DNA from: PALSA-612 sp963765295
GTDB lineage: Bacteria > Actinomycetota > Thermoleophilia > Gaiellales > Gaiellaceae
Reading direction: 5' to 3'
Length of the DNA: 64,000 nucleotides
Assembly (NCBI GenBank): GCA_963765295.1
Contig: CAVXVO010000004.1
Span: 62,001-126,000, forward strand
Shown: piece after piece, positions 1-8,904 of the stretch
Position numbering within the stretch: the first letter of the stretch is position 1
How the letters are laid out: each line of letters starts with the position of its first letter
The notes under the pieces: generated by a model
Told to the model about the DNA's origin: nothing
Databases searched by the model: none
The model's input: the letters and a program-made list of their open reading frames with translations, nothing else
Made by a program: the position numbers and the translations under genes

Positions 1-451
1 CGTGGACGAAGTAGCTCTCCGGACTCTGGGAGTGCTGGGCGCCGCGGCCGGTCGCTCCCACGGGGGCGCGCATCACGAGCGGGACGCGCAGCCGGCCGCC
101 CGACATGGCGCGCAGCTTGGCGGCCTGGTTGACGAGCTCGTCCATGCACTCGAACAGAAAGTCCGAGTACTGCATGTCCGCGATCGGTCGCATGCCCGCG
201 ACGGCGGCCCCGACGGCGGCGCCGGCGATGACCTTCTCGCTGATCGGCGTGTCGACGATCCGGTCGTGACCGAACTCCTCCACCAGGCCGAGATAGACAC
301 CGAAGGCGCCGCCGAAGCCGCCCTCGACGCCGATGTCCTCGCCGATCAGGAACACCGCCTCGTCGCGGCGCATCTCCTCGGCGATCGCCTCCCTGATCGC
401 CTCGCCCACCGTGAGCCGCCTCGCGGCGACGGCTGCGTCAGGCGTAGACAT
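1..451 (-). CDS. 2-oxoacid dehydrogenase E1 component, beta subunit (partial)
   Basis: This is the N-terminal ~150 residues of a pyruvate/acetoin-type dehydrogenase E1 beta subunit; the rest lies beyond the window edge. The reading frame from the ATG at 451 gives VGEAIREAIAEEMRRD, then LIGEDIG, DRIVDTPISEKVIAG and MQYSDFLFECMDELVNQAA, all typical of the transketolase pyrimidine-binding domain of E1 beta. The family partners E1 alpha in a TPP-dependent heterotetramer that decarboxylates a 2-oxo acid. The start overlaps the end of the E1 alpha gene by 14 bases, so the two are probably translationally coupled. No E2 or E3 gene is visible, so the substrate (pyruvate, acetoin or branched-chain) stays open. 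Confidence 0.88.
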   Translation of the reverse strand, partial: MSTPDAAVAARRLTVGEAIREAIAEEMRRDEAVFLIGEDIGVEGGFGGAFGVYLGLVEEFGHDRIVDTPISEKVIAGAAVGAAVAGMRPIADMQYSDFLFECMDELVNQAAKLRAMSGGRLRVPLVMRAPVGATGRGAQHSQSPESYFVH

Positions 452-1376
452 CGTGGACGAGCTGGTCAGGGTCGGGATCGGGTGAGGCCCGCGCGAACTC
501 GACGGCGTCGTCGAGCTCGGCCTCGACGTCCAGCTCGATCCGGGCGGCGTCCGCCTCGGCGAGCTCGGCACGGAGCCGGGGGATCGGGTCGCGCGCCTGC
601 CACTCGGCTTCCTCCTCGCGCGATCGGTAGCCGCGCGCGTCGCTCCGGCTGTGGCCTGTGAACCGGTACGTCTTGCACTCGAGGAGCGTCGGGCCGTCGC
701 CTGCGCGCGCGCGGTCGGCGGCTTCCGCTGCGGCGTCGCGCACGGCGAGAACGTCCATGCCGTCGGCGATCCGGCCGGGAACGCCGTAGGCAGGAGCCCG
801 GTCTACCACGTCGCCGACCGGTGAGACCCGGTGAAACGGGGTCGACGCACCGTAGAGGTTGTTCTCGCAGACGAAGACGACGGGCAGCCGTTGCAGCACG
901 GCGAAGTTGAGACCCTCGTGGAACGCTCCCTCGCTGACCGCCCCTTCGCCGAAGAAACAGACGGCGACCCTGTCCGTCCGCTGCAGCTTGAACGCGAGGC
1001 CGATCCCGGTGACGACCGTGTTCCCGCCCCCGACAATCGCGATCGCCGGCAGCATCCCCGCGTCGAGATCGCCGAGGTGCATCGACCCGCCCCGGCCGCG
1101 GCAGCAGCCGGTCTCCTTGCCGTACAGCTCCGCCAGCGCGGCACGGGTCGAGACGCCCTTGGCGAGCGCGTGGCCGTGGGGCCGGTGCGTCGAGGTGATC
1201 CAGTCGTCGGGACGGAGCACGTCGCAGACGCCGACTGCCACGGCCTCCTGCCCCTGATACTGGTGCAGCGTCCCGGGGATCTCCCCTTCCAGGAACAGGT
1301 GATAGACGCGCTCCTCGAAGCGCCGGATCAGGAGCATCCGACGGTAGAGGCCGGCGAGGTCGGGTGCCTCAGGCAC
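438..1376 (-). CDS. 2-oxoacid dehydrogenase E1 component, alpha subunit
   Basis: This 312-residue protein is a complete TPP-dependent E1 alpha subunit. It contains the active-site segment TSTHRPHGHALAKG (about 61-74), GRGGSMHLGD (about 94-103) and the TPP-binding motif starting GEGAVSEGAFHEGLN and ending ENN (about 143-173). The motif has GEG where the commonest form is GDG, as in many PDH/AcoA proteins. The start is GTG at 1376, inside the last codons of the upstream aldolase gene, and the stop overlaps E1 beta. Position in a sugar kinase-aldolase operon suggests that it oxidises pyruvate or another 2-oxo acid released from that sugar. Acetoin dehydrogenase (AcoA) is the main alternative. 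Confidence 0.9.
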   Translation of the reverse strand: MPEAPDLAGLYRRMLLIRRFEERVYHLFLEGEIPGTLHQYQGQEAVAVGVCDVLRPDDWITSTHRPHGHALAKGVSTRAALAELYGKETGCCRGRGGSMHLGDLDAGMLPAIAIVGGGNTVVTGIGLAFKLQRTDRVAVCFFGEGAVSEGAFHEGLNFAVLQRLPVVFVCENNLYGASTPFHRVSPVGDVVDRAPAYGVPGRIADGMDVLAVRDAAAEAADRARAGDGPTLLECKTYRFTGHSRSDARGYRSREEEAEWQARDPIPRLRAELAEADAARIELDVEAELDDAVEFARASPDPDPDQLVHDVYA

Positions 1377-2244
1377 GGCCGGAGCCTCCGTAGAGCCGGA
1401 TCAACGAGCGCACGACTGCATGCATCTTCTCGGCTCCGGACCCGAGGACGTCCCTCGAACCGTGCGAGCCGAGCAGGTCGTGCGGGCTCGCGTCCGGCGG
1501 CGCGTCGGCCAGCGCGCCCGTCAAGCCGTCGAGGAACGCGCGCTTGAGCACGGTGCCGACGTTGAACTTCGCCACCCCTCTGGCGATCGCCGCCGGAACG
1601 GCGGCCGCCGGGAAGCCGCTGCCCCCGTGGACGACGAGGGGAACGCGGACGCGCTCGTTGATCCGGGCGAGGAGGTCGAGATCGATCTCGGCCTCGCCGT
1701 GCTCGAGCAGGTGGACGTTCCCCACCGAGACGGCCAGGCAGTCGACTCCCGTCGCCTCGACGTACGCCGCGGCTGCGTCGGGGTCCGTCAGGCTCGCTTC
1801 GGTCTCGTCCACGTGGACGCCATCGCTGCTCGGCAGCTCCCCCAGCTCGCCTTCGACGGCAGCGCCGCGTGCATGCGCCTCGCGTGCGAGGCCGGCGACT
1901 TCGTCGACGCTCGCGCCGTGCGCCATGACGGCGTTGAACCCGGCTCCCAGGCCTGCAATCGCCTCCGCGACCGAGTGCGTCTCGTTGAGGAGCAGCGCAG
2001 CCGGCACGGCGGCGGATTCGGCAGCCGCACGTCCGACAGCGCCCACCCGGTCGATCCCGCCCGTGTCGAGCCATCCGCGATCGACGAGCAGACAGCCGAA
2101 GCCCAGGATCACCGGCGCGCGCTCGGCCTCGGCGGCCGCGACGACGGCTTCGAGCGAGTATCCGTCCCAGGCCTCGAAGTACCCGAGCGCGTAGCCGTGC
2201 CGTCGCGCGTCGGCGAGGAGCTCGGGGAGAGCGGCGAGCGTCAC
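1369..2244 (-). CDS. class II fructose-bisphosphate aldolase family protein
   Basis: This is a 291-residue class II (Zn-dependent) ketose-bisphosphate aldolase-type TIM barrel. Recognisable elements are FNAVMAHGAS, VEGELGELPSS, VSVGNVHLLEHGEAEIDL, VVHGGSGFP and GVAKFNVGTVLKRAF, in the family order. The usual LDHG motif near the N-terminal metal histidine is replaced by LLNETHS, so substrate specificity may differ from FbaA. The family cleaves fructose-, tagatose- or related bisphosphates to DHAP plus an aldehyde. The GTG start at 2244 overlaps the kinase stop as GTGA and the end overlaps E1 alpha by 8 bases, giving a tightly coupled kinase-aldolase-dehydrogenase operon. An IolJ-like role is possible. 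Confidence 0.85.
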   Translation of the reverse strand: MTLAALPELLADARRHGYALGYFEAWDGYSLEAVVAAAEAERAPVILGFGCLLVDRGWLDTGGIDRVGAVGRAAAESAAVPAALLLNETHSVAEAIAGLGAGFNAVMAHGASVDEVAGLAREAHARGAAVEGELGELPSSDGVHVDETEASLTDPDAAAAYVEATGVDCLAVSVGNVHLLEHGEAEIDLDLLARINERVRVPLVVHGGSGFPAAAVPAAIARGVAKFNVGTVLKRAFLDGLTGALADAPPDASPHDLLGSHGSRDVLGSGAEKMHAVVRSLIRLYGGSGRA

Positions 2245-3180
2245 GCGCGGGCCTGCTCCGCGAGCAGCGTCTCCGCCTCTGCCCGTGTGCAGACGCTCGC
2301 CCAGCATCCGAGGGCCTCGCAGGCCGAGGCGCCGACGACGCTGGCAAACGAGACGCTGCGGCGGATGTCGAGACCACTCCAGCATCGCGACGATGAGACC
2401 GGCGTCGAAGGCGTCGCCCGCGCCCGACTCGTCCACGGCCTCGACCACGGGCGGCGTGACGTCGTACGTCTCTCCTCGGCTGTGGACGACCGCCGGGTCG
2501 GCGCCGCGCGTGATGACGACCGTGGCCGCCCCGGCTGCGGCGAGAACCCGTGCCTGCCGGTGCGGATCGGCCTCGCCCGTCAACGTCCGCGCCTCGTCCT
2601 CGTTCGGCACGAAGGCGTCCACGTGGGGTAACAGCGGGGCAAGCTCGCCTGACGAGCCCGAGGTCTCGCCGGCGGGGATCGCCACGTCGAGCACGGTCAG
2701 CGTTCCGCGCGAGCGGGCGCGGCGCAGCGTGTTCGCGAGCTCACTCGCACGAAGCCCCGGCAGGAGCAGGTAGCCGCCGACGTACAGGGCGTCGGCGGGC
2801 TCGTCGGCAGCGTCGAGATCGGCCGCGCCGAGCGCGGCGTTCGCACCGAACGTGTGGACGAAACGACGATCCTCGCCTCGCACGCCGAAGATCACCGTCT
2901 TCGACGTCCCGAGCCCCGCGACACGGCGGACGCGAGTCGTGTCGACGCCGTGTGCGGCGAGCTCCCTCACGACCAGCTCGCCAAATGGGTCGTCGCCGAC
3001 GCAGCCGACGACGGCGGCGTCGAGACCGAGCCGCACGAGGTCGATCGCGGTGTTGGCAGCGCAGCCTCCGGGCTGGACGAGGAAATCGTCGACCGCGAGG
3101 AGCTCACCCGCCCGAGGCAGGCGGTCGAGCGGCGGCAGGAAGACGTCTGCGACGAGGATTCCGAGGCAGACGGCCCGCAC
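2241..3180 (-). CDS. PfkB family sugar kinase (one frameshift)
   Basis: This is a ribokinase/PfkB-type kinase of about 312 residues. The first PfkB signature lies at PGGCAANTAIDLVRLG and the second at DESGAGDAFDAGLIVAML, where the GAGD aspartate is the catalytic base. After AMLEW, near position 2374, the reading frame breaks. Removing one base restores LDIRRSVSFASVVGASACEALG and ends in ARA with a TGA that overlaps the aldolase GTG as GTGA. That continuation and coupled stop suggest a sequence error, not decay. The GTG start at 3180 follows the upstream isomerase stop by two bases. The sugar is not identifiable; fructose, tagatose-6-phosphate or inositol-pathway substrates are all possible. 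Confidence 0.82.
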
Positions 3181-3182
3181 CG

Positions 3183-3731
3183 CTACCGGGCCGCGACGAC
3201 GGTGGCCCTGCGGATCTGCGGGTCGGTGAAGACGTCGAGGTCGTCGCGGCTCTGCGTCGAGAACTCGGACACGACCGCGCCCTCGTCGCCTGCCTGGAAC
3301 CAGTGCAGCGTGTCCGGCGGAATCGTGTACTGGCCGCCGGGCTCGAGCACGATCTCGTACCAGACCGTGAAGCAATCCCGGTCTGCCTCCGCGATCCTGG
3401 CGCGCGGATGCTCGGTCGGCTCGCCGTGCGTGTAGAGGTAGACCGTCCCCGAGCGGCAGCGGAACGTCTCCTCCTTGCCCGGCGTGCTGCCGAAGGGGGG
3501 ATGGCGATGCTCGGGGCACGTCTGGCGGGGGAACATCACGAGCTCCTTTGCGCAGACACGCTCGGTATTCACGTAGACGACGACCTCGAGCCCGATCTCC
3601 TCGAGGCGCGACAGGCCGAAGTCCGCGACCTCGATCGTCTCGCGCTCCTGCTCCGTCAGCGCGATGCCCGCGGCGGAGAGAGCCACGGCGGCCCGGTCGC
3701 GCGCAGCGTCGATCTCGTCTCTCGCCAGCAC
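3183..3731 (-). CDS. D-lyxose/D-mannose isomerase-type cupin
   Basis: This 182-residue single-domain cupin resembles D-lyxose ketol-isomerases. It has the metal-binding segment PEHRHPPFG, then GKEETFRCRSGTVYLYTHG, and the distal histidine in IPPDTLHWFQAG, giving a His-His-Glu-His ligand set for Mn or Zn. The family interconverts lyxose/xylulose or mannose/fructose. A GTG at 3731 gives the usual family length of about 180; an upstream extension to 3911 would run into the promoter of the divergent gene. It is the first gene of the leftward operon and could feed a ketose to the adjacent PfkB kinase. The call rests on recalled motifs of the family. Confidence 0.75.
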   Translation of the reverse strand: MLARDEIDAARDRAAVALSAAGIALTEQERETIEVADFGLSRLEEIGLEVVVYVNTERVCAKELVMFPRQTCPEHRHPPFGSTPGKEETFRCRSGTVYLYTHGEPTEHPRARIAEADRDCFTVWYEIVLEPGGQYTIPPDTLHWFQAGDEGAVVSEFSTQSRDDLDVFTDPQIRRATVVAAR

Positions 3732-3789
3732 CCGTCCGAGCGTACTCCAATCGACGCATGCCCTCCAGGGCAATGCGAGAGTGTGACCC

Positions 3790-4425
3790 GTGCGTCTCCA
3801 GCGCGAAAGGGAGCTCGTCGTCGAGCATGCGCAGCGACTACGGCGGGACGGGCTCGTCGTCCTGACCGCGGGAAACGTGAGCCTTCGAGCGGGCGACGTC
3901 GTGGCGATCACGCCGGCCGGCGTCGACTACGACGTGCTCCGCCCGGAGCTCATCTGCCTCATCGCTCTCGACGGGCGCATCGTCGAGGCGGAGCTCCCCG
4001 CGTCGAGCGAGCGCCCGCTCCACCTGGCCCTCTACCGCGATCCAGAGGTCCGCGGCGTGGTACACACGCATTCGCCGTACGCCACGGCGCTGTCGACACT
4101 CGTGGACGAGGTGCCTCCGATTCACTACCTGTTCGCCGAGCTCGGAGGTTCCGTGCGAGTCGCTCCCTATGCGACCTTCGGAAGCGCGGAGCTGGCCGGG
4201 AGCGTCGCGCGGGCGCTCGAGGGGCGCAACGCCGCTCTGCTCGCGAATCACGGCGCAGTCTCGGTCGGCGAGACGCTGGAACGCGCGTACGACCGAGCCG
4301 TGCTGCTGGAATCGCTCTGCGCCCTCTACTATCGGGCACGCCTGCTCGGACAGCCTGCAGTGCTCGATTCCGACGAGATCGTGCGCGTGGCGGAACGGCT
4401 GCAGGCTCACACGCGACCCACCTAG
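3790..4425 (+). CDS. class II aldolase/adducin family protein (fuculose-phosphate aldolase-like)
   Basis: This 211-residue protein has the AraD/FucA fold signature. It shows LTAGNVSLRAGD near the N-terminus, the zinc-binding VVHTHSPYATALS at about residue 91-103, and NHGAVSVGETLERAYDRA for the distal histidine. The family performs retro-aldol cleavage of sugar phosphates such as L-fuculose-1-phosphate, or epimerises ribulose-phosphate. The start is GTG at 3790. It diverges from the isomerase operon across a 58-base gap, so a shared promoter region is likely. No transport gene adjoins it, and the exact sugar cannot be told. Confidence 0.82.
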   Translation: MRLQRERELVVEHAQRLRRDGLVVLTAGNVSLRAGDVVAITPAGVDYDVLRPELICLIALDGRIVEAELPASSERPLHLALYRDPEVRGVVHTHSPYATALSTLVDEVPPIHYLFAELGGSVRVAPYATFGSAELAGSVARALEGRNAALLANHGAVSVGETLERAYDRAVLLESLCALYYRARLLGQPAVLDSDEIVRVAERLQAHTRPT

Positions 4426-4534
4426 CGTCAGCGCGTCGCGAACGAGGGTTGCGACCGGCGCTCGCTGAAGCACCGTTGTGTGCGGGCCGACCCGCGGCTA
4501 GCTACGCAGCGGGACATGTGACACCCTTCTCGCC

Positions 4535-6215
4535 TTGAAGCGGTTGCGATCCTCACGGGTCGTCCACGTCTTCGCGGTGATCGCGAGAAACCCGGAGTTG
4601 TTGCGGGTTCAGTTCGCCCTGTTCGGGTTCAACCTGTCCGAGTGGGGCGTCTGGGTGGCGGTGGCCGTCTACGCCTACGACAACGGCGGTGCCACGGAGG
4701 CAGGCATCGTGGCCGCGATCCAGCTCGTTCCCGCCGGACTTTGCGGGCCGCTGATCTCGGTGCTCGCAGACCGGGAGCCGCCGGCGCGGCTCCTCCGACG
4801 CGGCTATCTCGTGCAGGCGGCGCTGATGACGCTCGTCGCCGTCGTCCTGATCGGCGGCGGGCCGCGGTACCTCGTCTACTTCCTTGCCGCGCTCTCTGCT
4901 ACTGCGATGACGACGACTCGGCCTGCCCAGACTGCGCTCGTCCCGTTCCTCGCCCGGCGCCCGGAGGAACTGACGGCAGCGAACGTGGTGTCGGGATGGA
5001 ACGAGAGCGTGGCGATGCTGGTGGCGCCCGCCCTCGCCGGCGCACTGCTCGCGACCGTCGGACCGGGCTGGGTCTTCGCAGCCATGGCCGCGGCGACGCT
5101 GGTGTCGGCCGTGCTCGTCGCTCCGCTCGACACGCCGAAGGTTCGCACCGAGTCCGACGTCAAGGACGCCGCGAAGTCGCCCGGTGTCTTCACGGACGTC
5201 ATGGACGGGATCCGGATCGTGGCCGCCCAGCGCTCGCTGCGAATGCTCGTGCTGCTGCTCGGCATCCAGTTCCTCGCACTCGGCGCGCTCGACTCTGCTC
5301 ACCGTCGTCGTCGCGCTCTCCGTGCTCGATCTCGGACAGGGCGGGTCGGGATACCTGAACGCGGCATTCGGGCTGGGTGCCGTGCTGGCGACGCTGTTGA
5401 CCGCCAGGTTCGTCGGCAGCAGACGGCTGATCCCCTCGCTGATCGCAGCCGCTCTCGGCTGGGGGGTCGCCCTCCTCGTCCTCGGCGTGCGTCCGAGCGA
5501 GGTCGGCGCCGTCGTTCTGCTCATCGTGGCCGGCGTGAGCTACATGCTCTTCCAGGTCGCAGCCCGCACGCTGCTGCAGCGCGCTGCGCCCGCGGACGTC
5601 GTCTCCCGGGTGTTCGGCCTCGTCGAAGGCATCTACATGTTCGGGCTCGCCGCGGGCGCTCTGGTCGTGCCGCTGCTCGTGTCCACCCTGGGCGTGAAGG
5701 CAGCGATCGTCGGCATCGGCGCGGTGCTCCCGATCTCGTTACTGCTCTGCGGGCGAGCGCTTCTCGATGTGGACGCAGATGCCACCGTGCCGGTCGTCGA
5801 GATCGCACTGCTCCGCTCCGTGCCGTTCCTCGAGCCGTTACCCGCGCCGGAGCTCGAGACACTCGCGCGCAGCCTGATCGAGATCGATGCCGAGCCCGGC
5901 GACGTCCTGCTCACCGAGGGCGACGTGGGCGACCGCTTCTACGTCGTCGCGGAAGGCGAGGTCGAGGCATCGAGGGGCGGCGCGCCGCTCCACCGGTTCG
6001 GCCGAGGCGATGGTTTCGGCGAGATCGCCCTGCTTCAGGACGTTCCGCGGACGGCGACGTGCACGGCCGTCTCCCGGACCAGGCTTTATGCCCTCGACCG
6101 CGAGCCGTTCGTGCTGGCCGTGTGCGGGCACCGGCGAAGCCTGGAAGCGGCGAGCCGGATCGTCGACGAGCGTCTCGCGACCATCCCTGCGGCCGCCCAG
6201 GCCGCCGAGAGCTAG
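4535..6215 (+). CDS. MFS transporter fused to a C-terminal cyclic-nucleotide-binding domain (one frameshift)
   Basis: About 400 residues of a major-facilitator transporter are followed by a cNMP/Crp-type domain. The first half has LFGFNLSEWGVWVAVAVYAY, LISVLADREPPARLLRRG and several hydrophobic segments. Near 5294 the frame breaks at GALD; removing one base continues into LLTVVVALSVLDLGQGGSG and six more membrane segments. The tail carries PGDVLLTEGDVGDRFYVV and FGEIALLQDVPRTAT, the phosphate-binding cassette with its arginine, so nucleotide binding is plausible. The TTG start at 4535 is the best available upstream codon. The substrate is unknown; the fusion suggests allosteric control of transport by cAMP or another ligand. 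Confidence 0.82.
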
Positions 6216-6222
6216 GTCGGGC

Positions 6223-7618
6223 TCAGCGCGGATCGAAGATGCTCGCCGGCAGCGAGTCGCCGGCGAGGGTCCGGGCGAGGCGCTGCCCCCCGTGGATCGA
6301 GGCGAGGAAGCCGACGCCGTTGCAGCCGAGGTTGTAGAGAAGCCGCGGGTGGCGGGGATGAGGGCCGACCACTCGGACCAGGCTCTCGTTGTAGCCCATC
6401 AGCCCGTGCCAGTGGAACTCGTACGGACGGCCCGCGGGACGAAGCGGTTGTGCGAAGGGGCGCACCTCGCCGTCGATCGCGTTCAGCACCTCAGCCGGGA
6501 CGGGCGCCTCGGCGCGGTAGACCTCGCCCTGGAATCCCAGATCGGGTCCGCCCATGCACGTCAGGGTCACGTCCTCGCCGGCCAGGTCGTACGTCCGCCG
6601 CGTGACGTACGCGTACGGGATGTCACCGCTGACCGCGTCGCCGCCGATGGTTGCGTTGTTGACGTAGCTCATCGCCGCCGGAGTACGCATCTCTTCCTCG
6701 ACGAAGGCGCTCATGTAGCCAACACGTCCCGCGATCCGCTGATGCGGCGCGAGCTGGACTGCGCCGCCGGAGGCGTCCTCGACCTGGTGATCCACGTAGC
6801 CGTTCGTGCATAGCGCCACGCTGCCCGACGTCACCCGATGGCCGCCTGCGTACACCACCGCTCGTTCGTCGTCCACGACGACCCGGTCGACCTTGGTGCA
6901 ATCCGCGTAGACGAAGCGCTCCCCATACGTCTGGATCAGGTGGCTCAGGAGCAGCTGGCAGAGCAGCCCGCAGTTCGCAGCCCCTGCCGGAGCGGTCAGG
7001 ACGGCGCTGTAGCGGTCGTCGTCGACCTCGAGCAACTCGCGCACACGGGAAGGCGGGACGACCGAGTACAGGCTCGCGAACTGGGGAGGAACGTCGGCCA
7101 GGTACTCGGCGTCCTCGGAGACGACGCACTCCTGCTGAGGCAGGCCGACCCGCTCGCGGATCGCCATGCAGCGGAGGTGCACCTCCAAGTGGTTCTTGCT
7201 GAACATCCCCATGTGGCCGGGAAAGCGCTCCACCCGCACCTGTGCGCCGGTCTCGGCGATCATCTGGTCGAGCAGGTCGTTGGCGCCCTCGACGTCCCGC
7301 TGCGCGGCACCGGCCAGTTCCCAACCGAACTCGTCCGCGATCCCGCAGAGCGGGCGCTCGAAGTAGGTCGTGAGCTGCCCCGCGTTCCGTCCGCTCGCGC
7401 CGCGGGCCACGCGGTCGCGCTCGAGCAGCATGACCCTGCCGACTGGTCGCCTGAAGCGCGAAGTACGCGGTGGCGATGCCTGCGATTCCTGCGCCGACGA
7501 CGACGAGATCCACCGTCGTGTCCCTCGCGAGCGACTGCGGCGGCCCGTCCTCTGCCAGCTGAACGATCCAGGGTGACCGATTCGGCTGGGCCGTGTACGT
7601 CGCTGCGCCCGCGGCCAT
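6223..7618 (-). CDS. FAD-dependent oxidoreductase, DAO family (one frameshift); paralogue of the gene at 51.0 kb
   Basis: This DAO-type flavoprotein of about 465 residues starts at the ATG at 7618. The Rossmann FAD motif is VVVGAGIAGIATAYFAL near residue 40; the next strand is LLERDRVARGASGRNAG. Between them, near 7434, one extra G breaks the frame. The paralogue at 51-52.4 kb reads straight through the same place (FALRASTKSVLLVERDRV), which supports an error here. The family oxidises amines or amino acids (compare PuuB, glycine/sarcosine oxidases). The C-terminus has FHWHGLMGYNES and LLYNLGCNGVGF, as expected for the FAD-closing segment. The substrate is unknown. It converges with the MFS-cNMP gene. 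Confidence 0.85.
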
Positions 7619-7693
7619 GCCTCAAGGTAAGTATCGGACCACGAACGGGGAGTCAACGGCGGCGCGGATGAGCCGGGCCGTCCGAGGACAGGA

Positions 7694-7720
7694 GAGCCGG
7701 GCTCGTGGCGAGCCCGGCTC
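7694..7720 (-). terminator. strong hairpin terminator after the secreted-protein gene
   Basis: GAGCCGGGCTC (7694-7704) and GAGCCCGGCTC (7710-7720) are perfect reverse complements around a 5-base loop. The hairpin begins 17 bases beyond the stop codon of the leftward secreted-protein gene. No long T-run follows, as is common in high-GC actinobacteria. Confidence 0.75.
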
Positions 7721-7736
7721 CTGCTTGACGTGACGG

Positions 7737-8652
7737 CTAGTGCTTGCCGTGCGTGGCGACGTAGGAGACGCAGTCGCCCTGGTTCTTGAAGACGGGGTTG
7801 TTGAAGGTCTGCCAGCCGCCGTCCTTGCACTGGTCCTTGCTGGTCGGCGGGCCGACGAGCGCCGCGGATGCGGTGATCTGGATGGCCACGGTGCCGTTCG
7901 GCGTCCAGTGTCGTGTCCTGACGGAAGATGCCGACGCCAGCGAAGCCGCCATCGTGTAGAAGCCCGCATAGGACGTGTTCCAGAACACGTTGTCGACGTT
8001 GTCGTCGGTGCCGACACTCGCCGTCTGGCCGGTTGGCACACCGACGTTGAGCGAGTTGTACGGCCCGGCCAGGTGGATCGGGGCAGCGCCGTAGTCGGCC
8101 GTGTTGTAGGCGACGCCGACGATGACATCGTTAGGCAGCGTCACGTTCGGGCTGCTCATGTCGAAGGTGGCGTTGAAGGCGATGCCGTGGTAGCAGGTGG
8201 CTTCGCCGACTGCCAGGCATCGTCGCCCCCGGGCAAGCTGGATTCGTCTCGGGCCGCCACGGGATCGTGATGTTCGCGGTCTTGCTCGCAAGCAACGTGT
8301 CCGGCACGCCGTTTGCCGCGAGATGGTTCGAATAGACGTTGAGCGTGATCGGATGCGTCCAACTCACGTTGTTACCGGAGTAGGAGGGGTCCGACGAGTA
8401 CGTCGAGTACTTAGCCCAATCGCTCATCGTGACCGTGACCGTGTTGAGAACACGGTTCGTGCCAGCGAGGTGGACGTAGTCGCCGAACTGCGATGCGGAT
8501 GTCGCCTCGAAGCCCACGCTGGCGACGTTCGGCGGCACAGGGCTCGGAACAGCGTTGTAGACGACGCTCGTGGTGACCGCGCCAGCCGTCGCGGCCATCG
8601 CGACGGCAACGAGCGCACCGAAAAGCGTCAATAGCACTGTGATTCGTTTCAC
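7737..8652 (-). CDS. secreted protein with C-terminal CxxGGW...GDCVSYV tail (one frameshift)
   Basis: This is an exported protein of about 305 residues and unknown function. A classical signal peptide follows the GTG at 8652: VKRITVLLTLFGALVAVAMA, then AATAGAV. The mature part is rich in Thr, Ser, Asn and Val with beta-sheet character. It contains VHLAGTNRVLNTVTV and, later, IHLAGPYNSLNVGV, which look like two related repeats. A frame break lies near 8200-8225, after TNPACPGA, and the protein resumes at EATCYHGIAFNATFDM. The last 30 residues (CKDGGWQTF, then FKNQGDCVSYVATHGKH) match a short cysteine-containing tail that I recall from many secreted actinobacterial proteins. A RBS-like AAAGGGAG precedes the start. 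It is probably a monocistronic cell-surface or secreted protein. Confidence 0.72.
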
Positions 8653-8904
8653 GCGTACTCCCTTTCTCTGAGGGGAGCAACTCGTCCGACAGCGCTCATA
8701 GCGCAAGCGCCAAGTCGATAGCCAGCCGCATGGAACCAGGACGGTGAGCCGCAGTACAAGCCTCTCCCCACTTCCCGCCCCTAACAGCCCGCCTCGTTAG
8801 CCGCGCTACTGAGGGTGGAGGCGATCCCCTTGATCGCTCGTCGCTGATCCTGCCACATCCAAACAGGATCGTTATCCGTACTTTCTACGGCGTCGCAGCG
8901 CTGC

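Noticed and set aside
2854..3435. Plus-strand open frames opposite the sugar operon and similar antisense frames throughout
   Set aside because: High GC keeps antisense frames open; composition is biased to Arg, Gly and Asp and no family motifs appear.
1369..3828. A single 819-residue fusion of kinase and aldolase
   Set aside because: It arises only because a frameshift joins the kinase frame to the aldolase frame; the real kinase stop overlaps the aldolase start.
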